Positions 25,252 to 33,859 are shown, counted from the first letter of the stretch. The stretch: DNA of 64,000 bases from an uncultured Alistipes sp. (GCA_900539755.1 UQDC01000001.1:186001-250000), one strand, 5' to 3'. Numbers and translations are program-made. Notes: generated by a model not told the origin, from the letters alone.

Positions 25252-26205
25252 ATGAAGAACAGAAAATCATCAAAAGATAATATGTCGAATCTGTTTAACC
25301 GTTATGTATGGTTGGTGGATACGATATATCGCAGAGGGCGTATTACATTCGAGGAGATCAATGAACGGTGGATGCGTTCCCAGTTGAACGAAACGGGAGA
25401 TGAAATTCCTTTGCGCACCTTTCACAATCATCGTAAAGCTATCGAGCAGATGTTCGACATCAATATTGAGTGTGATAAACGTGACGGGTACGTTTATTAT
25501 ATCGAAAACTCCGAGGATATGGAGCGTGGCGGAGTCCGTTCGTGGTTATTGAACACGTTTGCCGTGAACAATCTGATCAACGAGAGCCACAAGATTAAAG
25601 AGCGCATTCAGTTTGAGCACATCCCTTCCGGCCAACACTATTTGACCCCGATTATCGAGGCGATGCGGGACAATAAGGAGCTTTGTATGACCTACCATCC
25701 TTATTGGAATGAACCGTTTACGACGACCCTGCAACCCTATTTTGTCAAGGTGTTCAAACAGCGTTGGTATGTAATTGGTTTGAATAATTATGTGGGTCAG
25801 GTGCGGATTTACGCTTTGGATCGGATAGAGGCATTGGAGGTTACGGAAGAGACTTTTAAGATGCCTAAGGATTTTGTTCCAGAAGCCTATTTTACGAACT
25901 GCTATGGTATCGATCATCACGATGATCCGCAGCGTGTTGTATTGAAGATGAGTTCGTATCAGGCCAAGTTTATCCGGGCGCTGCCGTTACACCATACGCA
26001 GCGGGAGGAGGTTACGACAGAGGAGTATTCCCTTTTTTCGTATTATTTGTGTCCTCATACCTATGACTTCAAGCAGGCAATTCTTATGTTGATGGCGGAG
26101 GCAGAGGTGTTGGAACCGCAATCTCTGCGCAATAAGATAGCGGATATAGTCCATGCTATAGACAAAAAATACTGGCAAATCATAGAAAATACATGTCGTG
26201 TGTAA
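25252..26205 (+). CDS. WYL-domain transcriptional regulator
   Basis: The 317-aa protein has an N-terminal winged helix (residues ~12-80, including RRGRITFEEINERWMR and IPLRTFHNHRKAIEQMF) and a WYL domain around residues 135-210. The WYL signature reads KQRWYVIGLNNY, followed by RIYALDRIEALEV. A WCX-like C-terminal extension ends the protein. WYL proteins bind nucleic-acid or nucleotide ligands and often regulate defence or DNA-damage genes. Pairing with the AAA+ ATPase and position beside an integration hotspot hint at a stress or defence role. That is inference only. Confidence 0.85.
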   Translation: MKNRKSSKDNMSNLFNRYVWLVDTIYRRGRITFEEINERWMRSQLNETGDEIPLRTFHNHRKAIEQMFDINIECDKRDGYVYYIENSEDMERGGVRSWLLNTFAVNNLINESHKIKERIQFEHIPSGQHYLTPIIEAMRDNKELCMTYHPYWNEPFTTTLQPYFVKVFKQRWYVIGLNNYVGQVRIYALDRIEALEVTEETFKMPKDFVPEAYFTNCYGIDHHDDPQRVVLKMSSYQAKFIRALPLHHTQREEVTTEEYSLFSYYLCPHTYDFKQAILMLMAEAEVLEPQSLRNKIADIVHAIDKKYWQIIENTCRV

Positions 26206-26320
26206 TGATTGGGGACCAATCTAATCTGAATCAATTAGTATGATGCATTGTTGTATATGTAGCTTGTCGTTATAGGAGGAAATATTTTTATAAATCATAT
26301 TTTCCTTTTAAGTAAAAAGA

Positions 26321-26362
26321 AAAAGCTTCTAAGTTGCAAAATAGCATACCTTAGAAGCTTTT
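26321..26362. terminator. Terminator next to the left attachment site
   Basis: A 13-bp stem AAAAGCTTCTAAG / CTTAGAAGCTTTT (26321-26333 and 26350-26362) has A and T flanks. It can stop the WYL transcript. Its sequence resembles the tRNA-Cys terminator at 36191-36231, so before insertion it was probably the tRNA-Cys terminator. Confidence 0.75.
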
Positions 26363-26363
26363 G

Positions 26364-26377
26364 TGAGGTCTGAAGCG
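26364..26377. repeat. Left attachment site (att core copy 1)
   Basis: TGAGGTCTGAAGCG is identical to 36235-36248 and equals the last bases of tRNA-Cys plus its immediate downstream base on the opposite strand. The similarity to the right side extends imperfectly through the neighbouring terminator hairpin. Confidence 0.8.
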
Positions 26378-26549
26378 AAAGGCTTGTATGGCTGATTATC
26401 TGATAGTTGTATTTTTATTCATTGGCTTTGAGACGAATAAAAAGTTCACGATAATCCAATGTTTATAGTCATTTACTCAGGCTCAGAAAATCTAAGCCCC
26501 TTTTTGCGCCCCTTGTATTAATTATCAATAGCATTTAAAATACATTTAG

Positions 26550-26567
26550 TATCTTTATAAAAAGATA
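26550..26567 (+). promoter_or_regulatory. Promoter-overlapping inverted repeat of the nuclease-like gene
   Basis: TATCTTTA at 26550-26557 is one base off the -7 consensus. It lies within a 7-bp perfect inverted repeat TATCTTT-N4-AAAGATA, 12 bases before the start codon. The position suggests a repressor site or a chance A/T palindrome. The interval 26378-26549 shows no gene. Confidence 0.4.
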
Positions 26568-26578
26568 TACTGATTAAT

Positions 26579-28633
26579 ATGGATGTAAAATTATCTGATT
26601 TTATAGAAATATGCGATAGCGTATCTCCTAATATTTCTACGGAAATGACACTTCAAGAACAATATAAGTCCTTAGAAATAAAAAATGAGTTTCACTCTTT
26701 TTCGACCTCTAAAATTACAGATACTCTCAGCGGCAGGATCAAAGAATACTTATCAACTGATGATGAAGTATATATTACATACTACGAAATAGACGCTTTG
26801 AAAAAGGCACTTATATACAATCAGGTTATTGAACAAAAAAATTATACAGAATATATTGATATTCTTGAGTTACTAAATGCAGTTGTGGGGTCGCATGTTA
26901 CAAAATTTATTACTTTAACTAATCCTAAATGGTCTGATGTTATTTTAAATATTAAAAACTATTTATCAGTTAATAGATCATTAGTTAAAAATACTATTGA
27001 TCATCATAGAAAAGAAATTGATAGAGCTAAATGTGCCTTAAGCTTACGACCTTATGGAGCAAAAGTATATGTAAATAATACTTCCTTAATGATTGAGAAT
27101 TTGGATAGTGTCTATAAATACCTAACCAAGAAAATCAAAAAGATTGGAGGTATTAGATTCATTGAAGGCATTCTATCTCGATTAAAATATGTCAAAGAAT
27201 TTGATAGATATATTATCCCGAAACAGGGTAATCAACCAATGCTTCAGGATATTCAATTAGAGAAACCATATAATTATTTAATTAATTTAGGGTTTAGGTA
27301 TGTAAAAGAAGATGGTGCAATCTATCCTAATATAAATAAAGATTTTCAAGCAACTATTAATATTGCTACAAGCATGTGTTTTGCACTATATCCTGTCCAA
27401 CCGTATAGTATTTGGGAAGATATATTTCATAGAGACCGAACCCCAATACAATTTTTTAAAGATTTAATCTTAAAAGAGAGTATATTCAACCTATCTCAAA
27501 CATCCGCTTCTTATGCTAAAGAGATTTGTCATTATATTATAAATAGACTCTCTGAATTAATAAACGGTACTTCTTTGCCATTTTCTTTACAGGATTATTT
27601 ACAGGTTTTTGATTTTATCCTATCACATGCGCGACACAACAAATTTGTTTCTTTTTTTAGATATGAAGTGAGATTAAACATAACAGAAGAATCATTAGAT
27701 GAAATATTTAAAACAATTACCCAAGATTGTGATTCTCTTAATGCAGGATATTTAACCCCATTAGATAGTGAGCAAGTCACGTATTGTATTAAACCATTGA
27801 TAAAATGTAGAGGAGGAAGATTTGTAATTATTCCTAAAACAATAGGTTCATGGGGATTCTATGAAGCTCTTATGATTGCGTTACGACCTTTATGTAAAAA
27901 CATTGATAGTACAGTCGGCTCAATCATTGAAAACTTCATTAAGTATAAATTGGATGAGCATAATATATCATCATCTTGTGGGAAATATACGGCTTTACAG
28001 GGAGAAGGAGAGTGTGATACAGTGATTGAATCAACGAGCGGGATTGTTTTAATTGAATCCAAGAAGAAAAGTTTAACAAGAAAATCAAAATCAGGAACAG
28101 AATTTCAGATAATTATTGATTTAGCTAATAGCGTTTTAGATTCTCAATTGCAATGTATGCGAACGGAATCTATATTAAAGTCAGAAGGTTATATTGACCT
28201 TAATGACGGAAAAATATTATCAAGACTGAATTGGAACCATCGAACCATCGAAAATGTAACACTTACATTTACTAATTTTGGAGCTATTCAAGATCGAGAA
28301 ATGACTAAACAGACTTTGTATGAACTATGCAAACATTACTTTACTGTGAGTTTTGATCATACAGAATTAGATAAAAAAACGCTCAATGATATTACTAAAA
28401 AGTTTGACAAGTTGAAAGAAAAGCAAAAGCAACTAATTGAATATCATCAATCATTAGGTGACAATCATCCATTTTTTAATTGTTGGTTTTTAAATTTAGA
28501 GCAACTGATGTTTATCATAAACAATAGTGATGGTAATGATGATTTTTACAACAAGTTAAAAGATTGGAAATTTGTAACATTTGGCTGCCAAGATTTTTAT
28601 CTGGAATATTATATCAAACATTTAATAGCATAA
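26579..28633 (+). CDS. Unrecognised 684-aa protein with a PD-(D/E)XK nuclease motif
   Basis: I do not recognise this family. The protein is cytoplasmic, with no membrane segment. Residues ~1-440 are mostly helical without a known motif. Around residues 455-500 lies a restriction-endonuclease-like core: a helix with Glu (SIIENFIKYKL), then GECDTVIES with Asp480, a strand, and LIESKKKS with Glu493-x-Lys495. D-x12-E-x-K is the classical PD-(D/E)XK signature. Strong A/T bias and a site just inside the left attachment repeat mark it as cargo. A DNA-cleaving defence effector or a nuclease aiding element transfer are the two main readings. I favour defence. Confidence 0.6.
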   Translation: MDVKLSDFIEICDSVSPNISTEMTLQEQYKSLEIKNEFHSFSTSKITDTLSGRIKEYLSTDDEVYITYYEIDALKKALIYNQVIEQKNYTEYIDILELLNAVVGSHVTKFITLTNPKWSDVILNIKNYLSVNRSLVKNTIDHHRKEIDRAKCALSLRPYGAKVYVNNTSLMIENLDSVYKYLTKKIKKIGGIRFIEGILSRLKYVKEFDRYIIPKQGNQPMLQDIQLEKPYNYLINLGFRYVKEDGAIYPNINKDFQATINIATSMCFALYPVQPYSIWEDIFHRDRTPIQFFKDLILKESIFNLSQTSASYAKEICHYIINRLSELINGTSLPFSLQDYLQVFDFILSHARHNKFVSFFRYEVRLNITEESLDEIFKTITQDCDSLNAGYLTPLDSEQVTYCIKPLIKCRGGRFVIIPKTIGSWGFYEALMIALRPLCKNIDSTVGSIIENFIKYKLDEHNISSSCGKYTALQGEGECDTVIESTSGIVLIESKKKSLTRKSKSGTEFQIIIDLANSVLDSQLQCMRTESILKSEGYIDLNDGKILSRLNWNHRTIENVTLTFTNFGAIQDREMTKQTLYELCKHYFTVSFDHTELDKKTLNDITKKFDKLKEKQKQLIEYHQSLGDNHPFFNCWFLNLEQLMFIINNSDGNDDFYNKLKDWKFVTFGCQDFYLEYYIKHLIA

Positions 28634-28704
28634 ATTATTTTTCACAAATATTTTGCCGTCTCCAAACCGCCAACTAACTTAGTTCATGCGAGTTAAGTTA
28701 TTAT

Positions 28705-29889
28705 ATGGCAGAATATTCCATTTGTAAATGTATCCGAACCGATAAGCCGTTGAAGCGGAACGGCAAATATCCAATCTACCTACGTGTTCGGGTTGGGTTT
28801 CGTGATACCAAGATACCTACTAATCTCGATGCCTTCCCTGACCAATGGGACAAACGCAAGAACGAGCCACGAAATAAGGCATTGCTAATCCAGTTAAACA
28901 AGAAGATCTTAGAGTTAGACCTCCATATCAACCGATGTTTGGCAGACGGGCAGGAATTGACGTTGGATTTGATTCGGGACTTCTATTTGGGGAAGCGAAA
29001 GATAAAACCCGAACTCAGTTCGTTCTACGATTACTATCTTGATTTTGTAGAAAGGAAACGCAAAGAGGGGATAAACCCCGAAACAATACGGGTATATATG
29101 ACGACCTACAACGTGATGAAAGAATTTCGCAAGGAGTTCCGAATCTGCGATATGTCATTATCCCTTATTGAGAAATTCGATGACCATATGCGGGAGGTAA
29201 ACGGCAACTCATCGGGAGGTCGTAACCCCAAGCACAAAAACCTACGGACGGTCATTCTCGATATTCAGAAACATAATATCCCGATTGAGAATCCATATCG
29301 GTTCTTCAAGATGCCTAATTCAAAGGTCAAAGAAATTTACCTTGACAAATCGGAGCTTCATACGCTGATAGAATATACCAAACGCTTTGCTCCGACCTCC
29401 AAAGAATACCAAATTTTGAAGATGTACCAGTTCTCCTGCTTTTGCGGCCTGCGATTTTCAGACGCAATGGATCTGGAGTGGCGGCATATTGACTTTCAAA
29501 ATAATCTGATTCGCAAAGTGATGATTAAGACCAAAACCGAGGTTATCACTCCGTTATTCCCGATGGCTTGCGAGATACTATTGGAAAAGATACGGAACAA
29601 GGCTATCAAAGATACCGACAAGATATTTTACCAATATACCGAACCAACGGTAAACCAAACCCTCCGAAAGCATACCAGAATAGCGGGAATAGACAAGCAT
29701 ATAACCTATCATTCAAGCCGCCATACTTTCGCTACCCTTCTGGTCATGGATGGTGTCGATATATATAAAATCTCGAAGTATTTAGGGCATAAGTCGGTCA
29801 ATATGACCCAACGCTATTTGAAATACGACCTCTCAATCGCCAAGGAGTCAGCAAAAGACATTAGCACATTTTCAGGCGATAACGGATAA
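28705..29889 (+). CDS. Tyrosine recombinase / integrase 1
   Basis: This 394-aa phage-type integrase has an Arm-like N-terminus (residues 1-95, KRNGKYPIYLRVRV), a SAM-like core-binding domain (~100-195) and a catalytic domain (~210-385). The active-site residues are present: Arg250 in CGLRFSDA, His336 and Arg339 in HSSRHTFATL, His362 in LGHKSVNMTQ and the nucleophile Tyr371. It closely resembles Bacteroidetes element integrases. A second, different integrase starts 35 bases downstream. Together they probably recombine the tRNA-Cys attachment sites. An imperfect inverted repeat AACTTA-N12-TAAGTT (28676-28699) lies directly before the start. Confidence 0.92.
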   Translation: MAEYSICKCIRTDKPLKRNGKYPIYLRVRVGFRDTKIPTNLDAFPDQWDKRKNEPRNKALLIQLNKKILELDLHINRCLADGQELTLDLIRDFYLGKRKIKPELSSFYDYYLDFVERKRKEGINPETIRVYMTTYNVMKEFRKEFRICDMSLSLIEKFDDHMREVNGNSSGGRNPKHKNLRTVILDIQKHNIPIENPYRFFKMPNSKVKEIYLDKSELHTLIEYTKRFAPTSKEYQILKMYQFSCFCGLRFSDAMDLEWRHIDFQNNLIRKVMIKTKTEVITPLFPMACEILLEKIRNKAIKDTDKIFYQYTEPTVNQTLRKHTRIAGIDKHITYHSSRHTFATLLVMDGVDIYKISKYLGHKSVNMTQRYLKYDLSIAKESAKDISTFSGDNG

Positions 29890-29924
29890 TATTGATTATC
29901 TTAGCGTGAAGAAAATAGGCAAGT

Positions 29925-31166
29925 ATGGCGATCAGACTACAACGGGCAACTTTATATCTGCGTGTCGATAAGAAGAAGAGAGACGGCAGAATGCCTTTGT
30001 ATGTCCGTTTCCGTAGGATTGACGGCGAAGAGCCTAAATTTCCGATAGGGATTGATTTGCTGCCCGAAGAATGGGATAGCGAAAGACAAAACGCATCTGA
30101 CCCCGACATTGATCTGATTCTTCAAAAAGAGATAACCCGCATCCGGCAAGAAGTCCGTAAACTCGAATTGGAAGGCATAGAGATAACCAAAGAGATATTA
30201 CGGGAAATCGTCTCTCAGAAACAGGCCAAAGCGGAGCGGCCCGAAAACCAATCCTTTTATGCCTATTTCGATGATTATATCTCGAAGCGGACGAAGACCG
30301 GCAAAATTGGAGAAAGCACGTTAAAAGGGTACGAAACCACGCTTAAATCATTGCGGGAGTTCCGTGCAGAGATACGGATTAAGGACGTGAGCGCAAAGTT
30401 GCTTTCGGACTTTGAAAAGTTCCTTATCAAGCGTGGCGAAGAAAGCGGCAAAGGGGATGTGAAAGGAAGCCGATACAACCGAATCAAGCATATCAGAGCT
30501 ATCATTAAATACATTGAGGCTCAGAATATCCCTATCAAAAATCCTTATCGCACGGGCGATTTGGCTTTGCCTGAAGATATTATCAACGATGTGTTTTTGG
30601 AAGAGGAAGAGGTAAAACGGCTCTATCTCTTGTTGCATAAAGTTGAAATAGGAAGCAAGCAATATCGTGTATTAGTGATGTACCTCTTTTCTTGTGCCAC
30701 GGCATTAAGAATCGGCGATGCATTAGCGGTCAAATGGGGAGATTTGGATGTAAACCGCAACCCCATTGTTTTGGGAATAAAGATGCAAAAGGTCAAAAAA
30801 CCGCTATATGTTCCATTGCCGCCATTGGCAGAAGAGATGTTGGAATTTGCCCCAGAAGGCAATTTAAACAACGTAGAAAAAGAAAATCATATCTTTTATC
30901 ACTACGACAAGCAAGTTATAAATGAGACCTTGCGGGAACTTGCGAAAATGGCCGAGATAAACAAGCGTCTGACCTACCATTCGTCTCGCAGAACGTTTGC
31001 CACTCTTGCGAGCGCAAAGGGCATGCTTCTGCAAGACTTGAAGCAATATATGGGACATAGTAGCAGCAAAACCACCGAACGTTATATCAAATGGAGTCCG
31101 ACACTTGCCGAACAATCGGCAAAAAAAGTCAAGTTATTCGATGTGAAAGAGTTGTTGAGAAAGTAA
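29925..31166 (+). CDS. Tyrosine recombinase / integrase 2
   Basis: This second 413-aa integrase has the same three-part layout as its upstream neighbour, but the two are clearly diverged and not a recent duplication. The catalytic residues are Arg262 (TALRIGDAL), His352 and Arg355 (HSSRRTFATL), His378 (YMGHSSSKTTE) and nucleophile Tyr387. All are intact, so both recombinases could be active. Tandem integrases are frequent in Bacteroidetes elements and may act on opposite ends or as a heteromeric complex. The gene converges with the HEPN-like gene, with only 11 bases between the stops and no clear terminator. Confidence 0.92.
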   Translation: MAIRLQRATLYLRVDKKKRDGRMPLYVRFRRIDGEEPKFPIGIDLLPEEWDSERQNASDPDIDLILQKEITRIRQEVRKLELEGIEITKEILREIVSQKQAKAERPENQSFYAYFDDYISKRTKTGKIGESTLKGYETTLKSLREFRAEIRIKDVSAKLLSDFEKFLIKRGEESGKGDVKGSRYNRIKHIRAIIKYIEAQNIPIKNPYRTGDLALPEDIINDVFLEEEEVKRLYLLLHKVEIGSKQYRVLVMYLFSCATALRIGDALAVKWGDLDVNRNPIVLGIKMQKVKKPLYVPLPPLAEEMLEFAPEGNLNNVEKENHIFYHYDKQVINETLRELAKMAEINKRLTYHSSRRTFATLASAKGMLLQDLKQYMGHSSSKTTERYIKWSPTLAEQSAKKVKLFDVKELLRK

Positions 31167-31177
31167 TGTATAGTTCA

Positions 31178-32779
31178 TTATTGGACTATATCTTCTGAAA
31201 GCCAATTTTTATTCCAAACAATTCTATACTTTCCAAATTGTTCAGACGTTCCGCCAATTATATCTATGTTTTTTATTCGTTTAGTAGTATTTATGCCGAC
31301 CGTACAAATAAGAGAATCTTTTAATCCAGTTTTGTGATATTGGCGAAGCCGCATATCTGAGTCATATACACAAATACGAATATATCTAACAGGTAGCAAT
31401 TTATTGAGACTAAATCTTCCAAAATTCTTTTTGGAGAATTTTATGACACTACTTATTATTTCTTGATACTTAGAATAAATAAATGACTTCACATCCTCAA
31501 TGTCTTCCGTACTTAAATATACTCTGGCATCATTGATACATAAATACTGTTGTGGTTTTCTATGGATATTAGTTTCTCTGACTACAAATTTCTGTTGCTG
31601 TTTACACTTCCAAAGTTTCCGATTTTCTTTAAATAAAAGTCCTATTGGATAAGCCTTTATAATAAATTTGGGTAAATTCCACTTGGGAATAAAAAATAAC
31701 AAGTTCCCATCTAAGACTCCTTGATAGGCTTCTAACGAGTTTTTAATTCGGCCTTCCTTCAATATGTTTCCTAAATATGCACCCCAACCAGGCAGATTGC
31801 TATATTTAGACTGAAAACTAATAAAGTATCTATCATAGCCAGGAGCAAAATACTCGGCCAGAATAGCCGTCCTTAGCGCATAATAATTAACACTTTCTAA
31901 ATTTAATAACTTGCTATAACCAAATATGCTTAATTGTTTCATGTCATTTATAGTGGAACTCTCCAAACAATCTATAACTTCCCATTGAGGAGTATTAGCC
32001 TGGGCTTTTAGCTCATGGATGAGAATTGATTTTGGCGATTTAAGGCCATTATTATGACAATAATCATGATGCGTAATCAAAAAGCATCTTATTGCAAGGG
32101 CCATCGCATTACAATAATCTACCATCTCGTCGAATAAAAGAATTATTTCTTCGCGATAGATAGAGTATGCTACTCCCTTCTTGCCTTTATAAGTTATACC
32201 CCTTGATGTATATGTAAAATCGCCATGTGCGATACCATTCCTAATGGTATTGTTATAACAATCTTTCAAATAGTTAAATGTAGTTGCATTCAACTCCTCT
32301 GTACAGTTATACACATCTAAGCCATCAAAAGACTTTCCTCTTTGGCTTCTATGATGTTTGGCAATAAGGAGAATAAAAGGATAAAAAACACACTCAATCA
32401 GTTGGAGATAGTTATAATGTATTTCATTCTCAATAAATCTAATAACTTCTAACTCATCGGATATATTTATTATTTTGTCGTGAATTGGTTGTTTATTAAT
32501 TTTATTTAATGTCTCAAAAGCGATATTAAGTCTGTGTGCTTCGTAAATAAAAAAATCAGATAGCAGTTTAGACGTATTTTGAGACAAAGATGCCAAAAAA
32601 GAGTAATACTCTTCATATAGCTTGTGGTTATAGAACTTATGAGGAATTTCTGTAATATAGTCTTTTAAAGACAAATATTTTATATTGTCTGACTCCAGTA
32701 AAATAGGGAAACGTTCAGCAATTAACTGATTCCAGTACTTATTACTATCTTTTGTTAATATACAATCTTCTAAAATCAT
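31178..32779 (-). CDS. Unrecognised 533-aa protein with a HEPN-like RNase motif
   Basis: I do not recognise the whole protein. The start is taken at the ATG at 32779. A TTG eight codons upstream is less likely. Residues ~55-240 are helical and contain NTIRNGIAHGDFTY, an R-x4-H motif (Arg180, His185) embedded as in HEPN ribonucleases (Apea/RiboL-PSP-like). A second helix follows with REEIILLFDEMVDYCNAM. The C-terminal part (~350-533) is mixed alpha/beta without a known motif. HEPN proteins are frequent RNA-cleaving effectors in toxin-antitoxin and abortive-infection systems. It is the only gene of the element on the minus strand and is strongly A/T rich, so it looks like separately regulated cargo. 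Confidence 0.55.
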   Translation of the reverse strand: MILEDCILTKDSNKYWNQLIAERFPILLESDNIKYLSLKDYITEIPHKFYNHKLYEEYYSFLASLSQNTSKLLSDFFIYEAHRLNIAFETLNKINKQPIHDKIINISDELEVIRFIENEIHYNYLQLIECVFYPFILLIAKHHRSQRGKSFDGLDVYNCTEELNATTFNYLKDCYNNTIRNGIAHGDFTYTSRGITYKGKKGVAYSIYREEIILLFDEMVDYCNAMALAIRCFLITHHDYCHNNGLKSPKSILIHELKAQANTPQWEVIDCLESSTINDMKQLSIFGYSKLLNLESVNYYALRTAILAEYFAPGYDRYFISFQSKYSNLPGWGAYLGNILKEGRIKNSLEAYQGVLDGNLLFFIPKWNLPKFIIKAYPIGLLFKENRKLWKCKQQQKFVVRETNIHRKPQQYLCINDARVYLSTEDIEDVKSFIYSKYQEIISSVIKFSKKNFGRFSLNKLLPVRYIRICVYDSDMRLRQYHKTGLKDSLICTVGINTTKRIKNIDIIGGTSEQFGKYRIVWNKNWLSEDIVQ

Positions 32780-32802
32780 ATTTCTATGGTAAAATTCACC
32801 CA

Positions 32803-32825
32803 ATGCCTAAGATAAAGATAGGCAT
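32803..32825 (-). promoter_or_regulatory. Inverted repeat over the promoter of the HEPN-like gene
   Basis: ATGCCTA-N9-TAGGCAT (arms 32803-32809 and 32819-32825) covers a near -7 box, TATCTTTA on the minus strand (32813-32820). It sits about 25-45 bases upstream of the start codon. This is compatible with repression by a dimeric regulator or with an RNA hairpin in the leader. Confidence 0.4.
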
Positions 32826-32988
32826 AAAAATGATACAGATATATCATTGCCAAGGATAAATTTCGCCTATTGTTCAATGCCAACTACACTTTAGTTCATC
32901 GGCAATGTGCTTAATCAAGGAGAATGGGGAATATCGGATAGTCCGGGATATTTTACTGGTAATATACTGATGCCGAATCAAAAATCGC

Positions 32989-32996
32989 TATCTTTG
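32989..32996 (+). promoter_or_regulatory. -7 promoter element before the structured leader
   Basis: TATCTTTG is an exact TAnnTTTG match. Transcription from here would start near 33003 and run through the structured region into the membrane-protein gene. The -33 element is not evident. Confidence 0.55.
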
Positions 32997-33002
32997 TAGC
33001 GT

Positions 33003-33175
33003 CTTTCGGGACAAGACATATTAAGAAGTGCCATTCTCGTAGAAATCGCCAATTGAAACAAAAATGCGCACACTTTGGTACGAATACCTCGCCATAGGGC
33101 GGGTTGTTCGTCTATTCGTGTGCAGGTGTTTGGCGATACCTTACGAGAAGTGGACTGCAACCCGCTTCTTTTTTA
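33003..33175 (+). ncRNA. Candidate structured RNA or replication-origin region
   Basis: Several nested complementary blocks are visible: 33034-33041 with 33142-33149, 33045-33052 with 33130-33137, and 33068-33073 with 33118-33123. A local hairpin CGCC-ATA-GGGCG lies at 33090-33100. A further pair, GCGGGTTG (33099-33106) with CAACCCGC (33158-33165), crosses these and is followed by TTCTTTTTT, like a terminator. The crossing implies a pseudoknot or two alternative folds, as in attenuators. The function is unknown. Options are a leader switch for the downstream genes, a small RNA, or the origin hairpins of a rolling-circle replicon. Confidence 0.5.
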
Positions 33176-33217
33176 TTAATGCCTATCAAGGTTGTATTAG
33201 GCGCAAAAGAAAAATAT

Positions 33218-33817
33218 ATGGAATTAATTGTATTATTCGGCATCGTCTGTTCTTTAGTCCTATCATTCATTATAGCCAATGCAGGAGCAAAACGGCAAAT
33301 CGGTTTTGGGTGGTCACTATTCTTGGGGATTTGGCTGACTCCGATTATCAGCTTGATAGCCGTTCTTCTGTCCGACAGATTGCAACCCGATGAATATGGA
33401 AGAACCGAAAAGAAGTGGGGGTGCGTGGCTCCATTTATCGTGTCGGTTTTAATAATCGGAACCGTGATTTATTTTTTCTATTCCTACTCGAATAAGAGAA
33501 ACCAACGAATTAGAACCAGTATAGAATCGCAAACACCCGTTATCTTCGAAAAAGAATCGGCGGTAGAAGTTCAACCCAAAGAAGCCGTAGATATAGTAGT
33601 GGATTTGAACGACTATTTCAATTCCAGTACGGGTTGGGACGATAATGTGGACTGGAATACCACCTCCATAGACGATGAAGAATCTCAAAAGGCATTTGAC
33701 AAAGTATTGGAGAAGAATGGCATCGTATATAGTCCGGATAAAGGTGCTTGGGTAAAACGGACAATCAGAGCCGTGCAACCCCAACCTAAAGAAGCAGCTC
33801 CTAAAGTAAAGTTCTGA
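33218..33817 (+). CDS. Three-pass membrane protein of the element
   Basis: This 199-aa unknown protein starts at the ATG at 33218. Earlier in-frame starts would run through the structured RNA region. Three hydrophobic segments lie at residues ~1-22 (MELIVLFGIVCSLVLSFIIA), ~28-52 and ~72-92. An acidic soluble tail follows, ending in a SHOCT-like or CHASE-like short motif region (EKNGIVYSPDKGAWVKR) and a Pro/Lys-rich end. It directly precedes the replication gene, so it probably belongs to the element's core, perhaps as a virion-assembly or exclusion protein. That is inference. Confidence 0.55.
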   Translation: MELIVLFGIVCSLVLSFIIANAGAKRQIGFGWSLFLGIWLTPIISLIAVLLSDRLQPDEYGRTEKKWGCVAPFIVSVLIIGTVIYFFYSYSNKRNQRIRTSIESQTPVIFEKESAVEVQPKEAVDIVVDLNDYFNSSTGWDDNVDWNTTSIDDEESQKAFDKVLEKNGIVYSPDKGAWVKRTIRAVQPQPKEAAPKVKF

Positions 33818-33830
33818 TTGGAATATATAC

Positions 33831-33838
33831 TATCTTTG
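33831..33838 (+). promoter_or_regulatory. -7 promoter element of the replication gene
   Basis: TATCTTTG is an exact TAnnTTTG match 21 bases before the ATG at 33860. This favours that start over the TTG at 33818. Confidence 0.55.
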
Positions 33839-33859
33839 AGCTTGTTAAGTAACAAACCT

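Noticed and set aside
28705..31166. RIT element (recombinases in trio)
   Set aside because: Only two recombinase genes are present.
33064..33393. Overlapping plus-strand frame within the structured region and membrane-protein gene
   Set aside because: Composition is unlike a protein and the other frame encodes three clear membrane segments.
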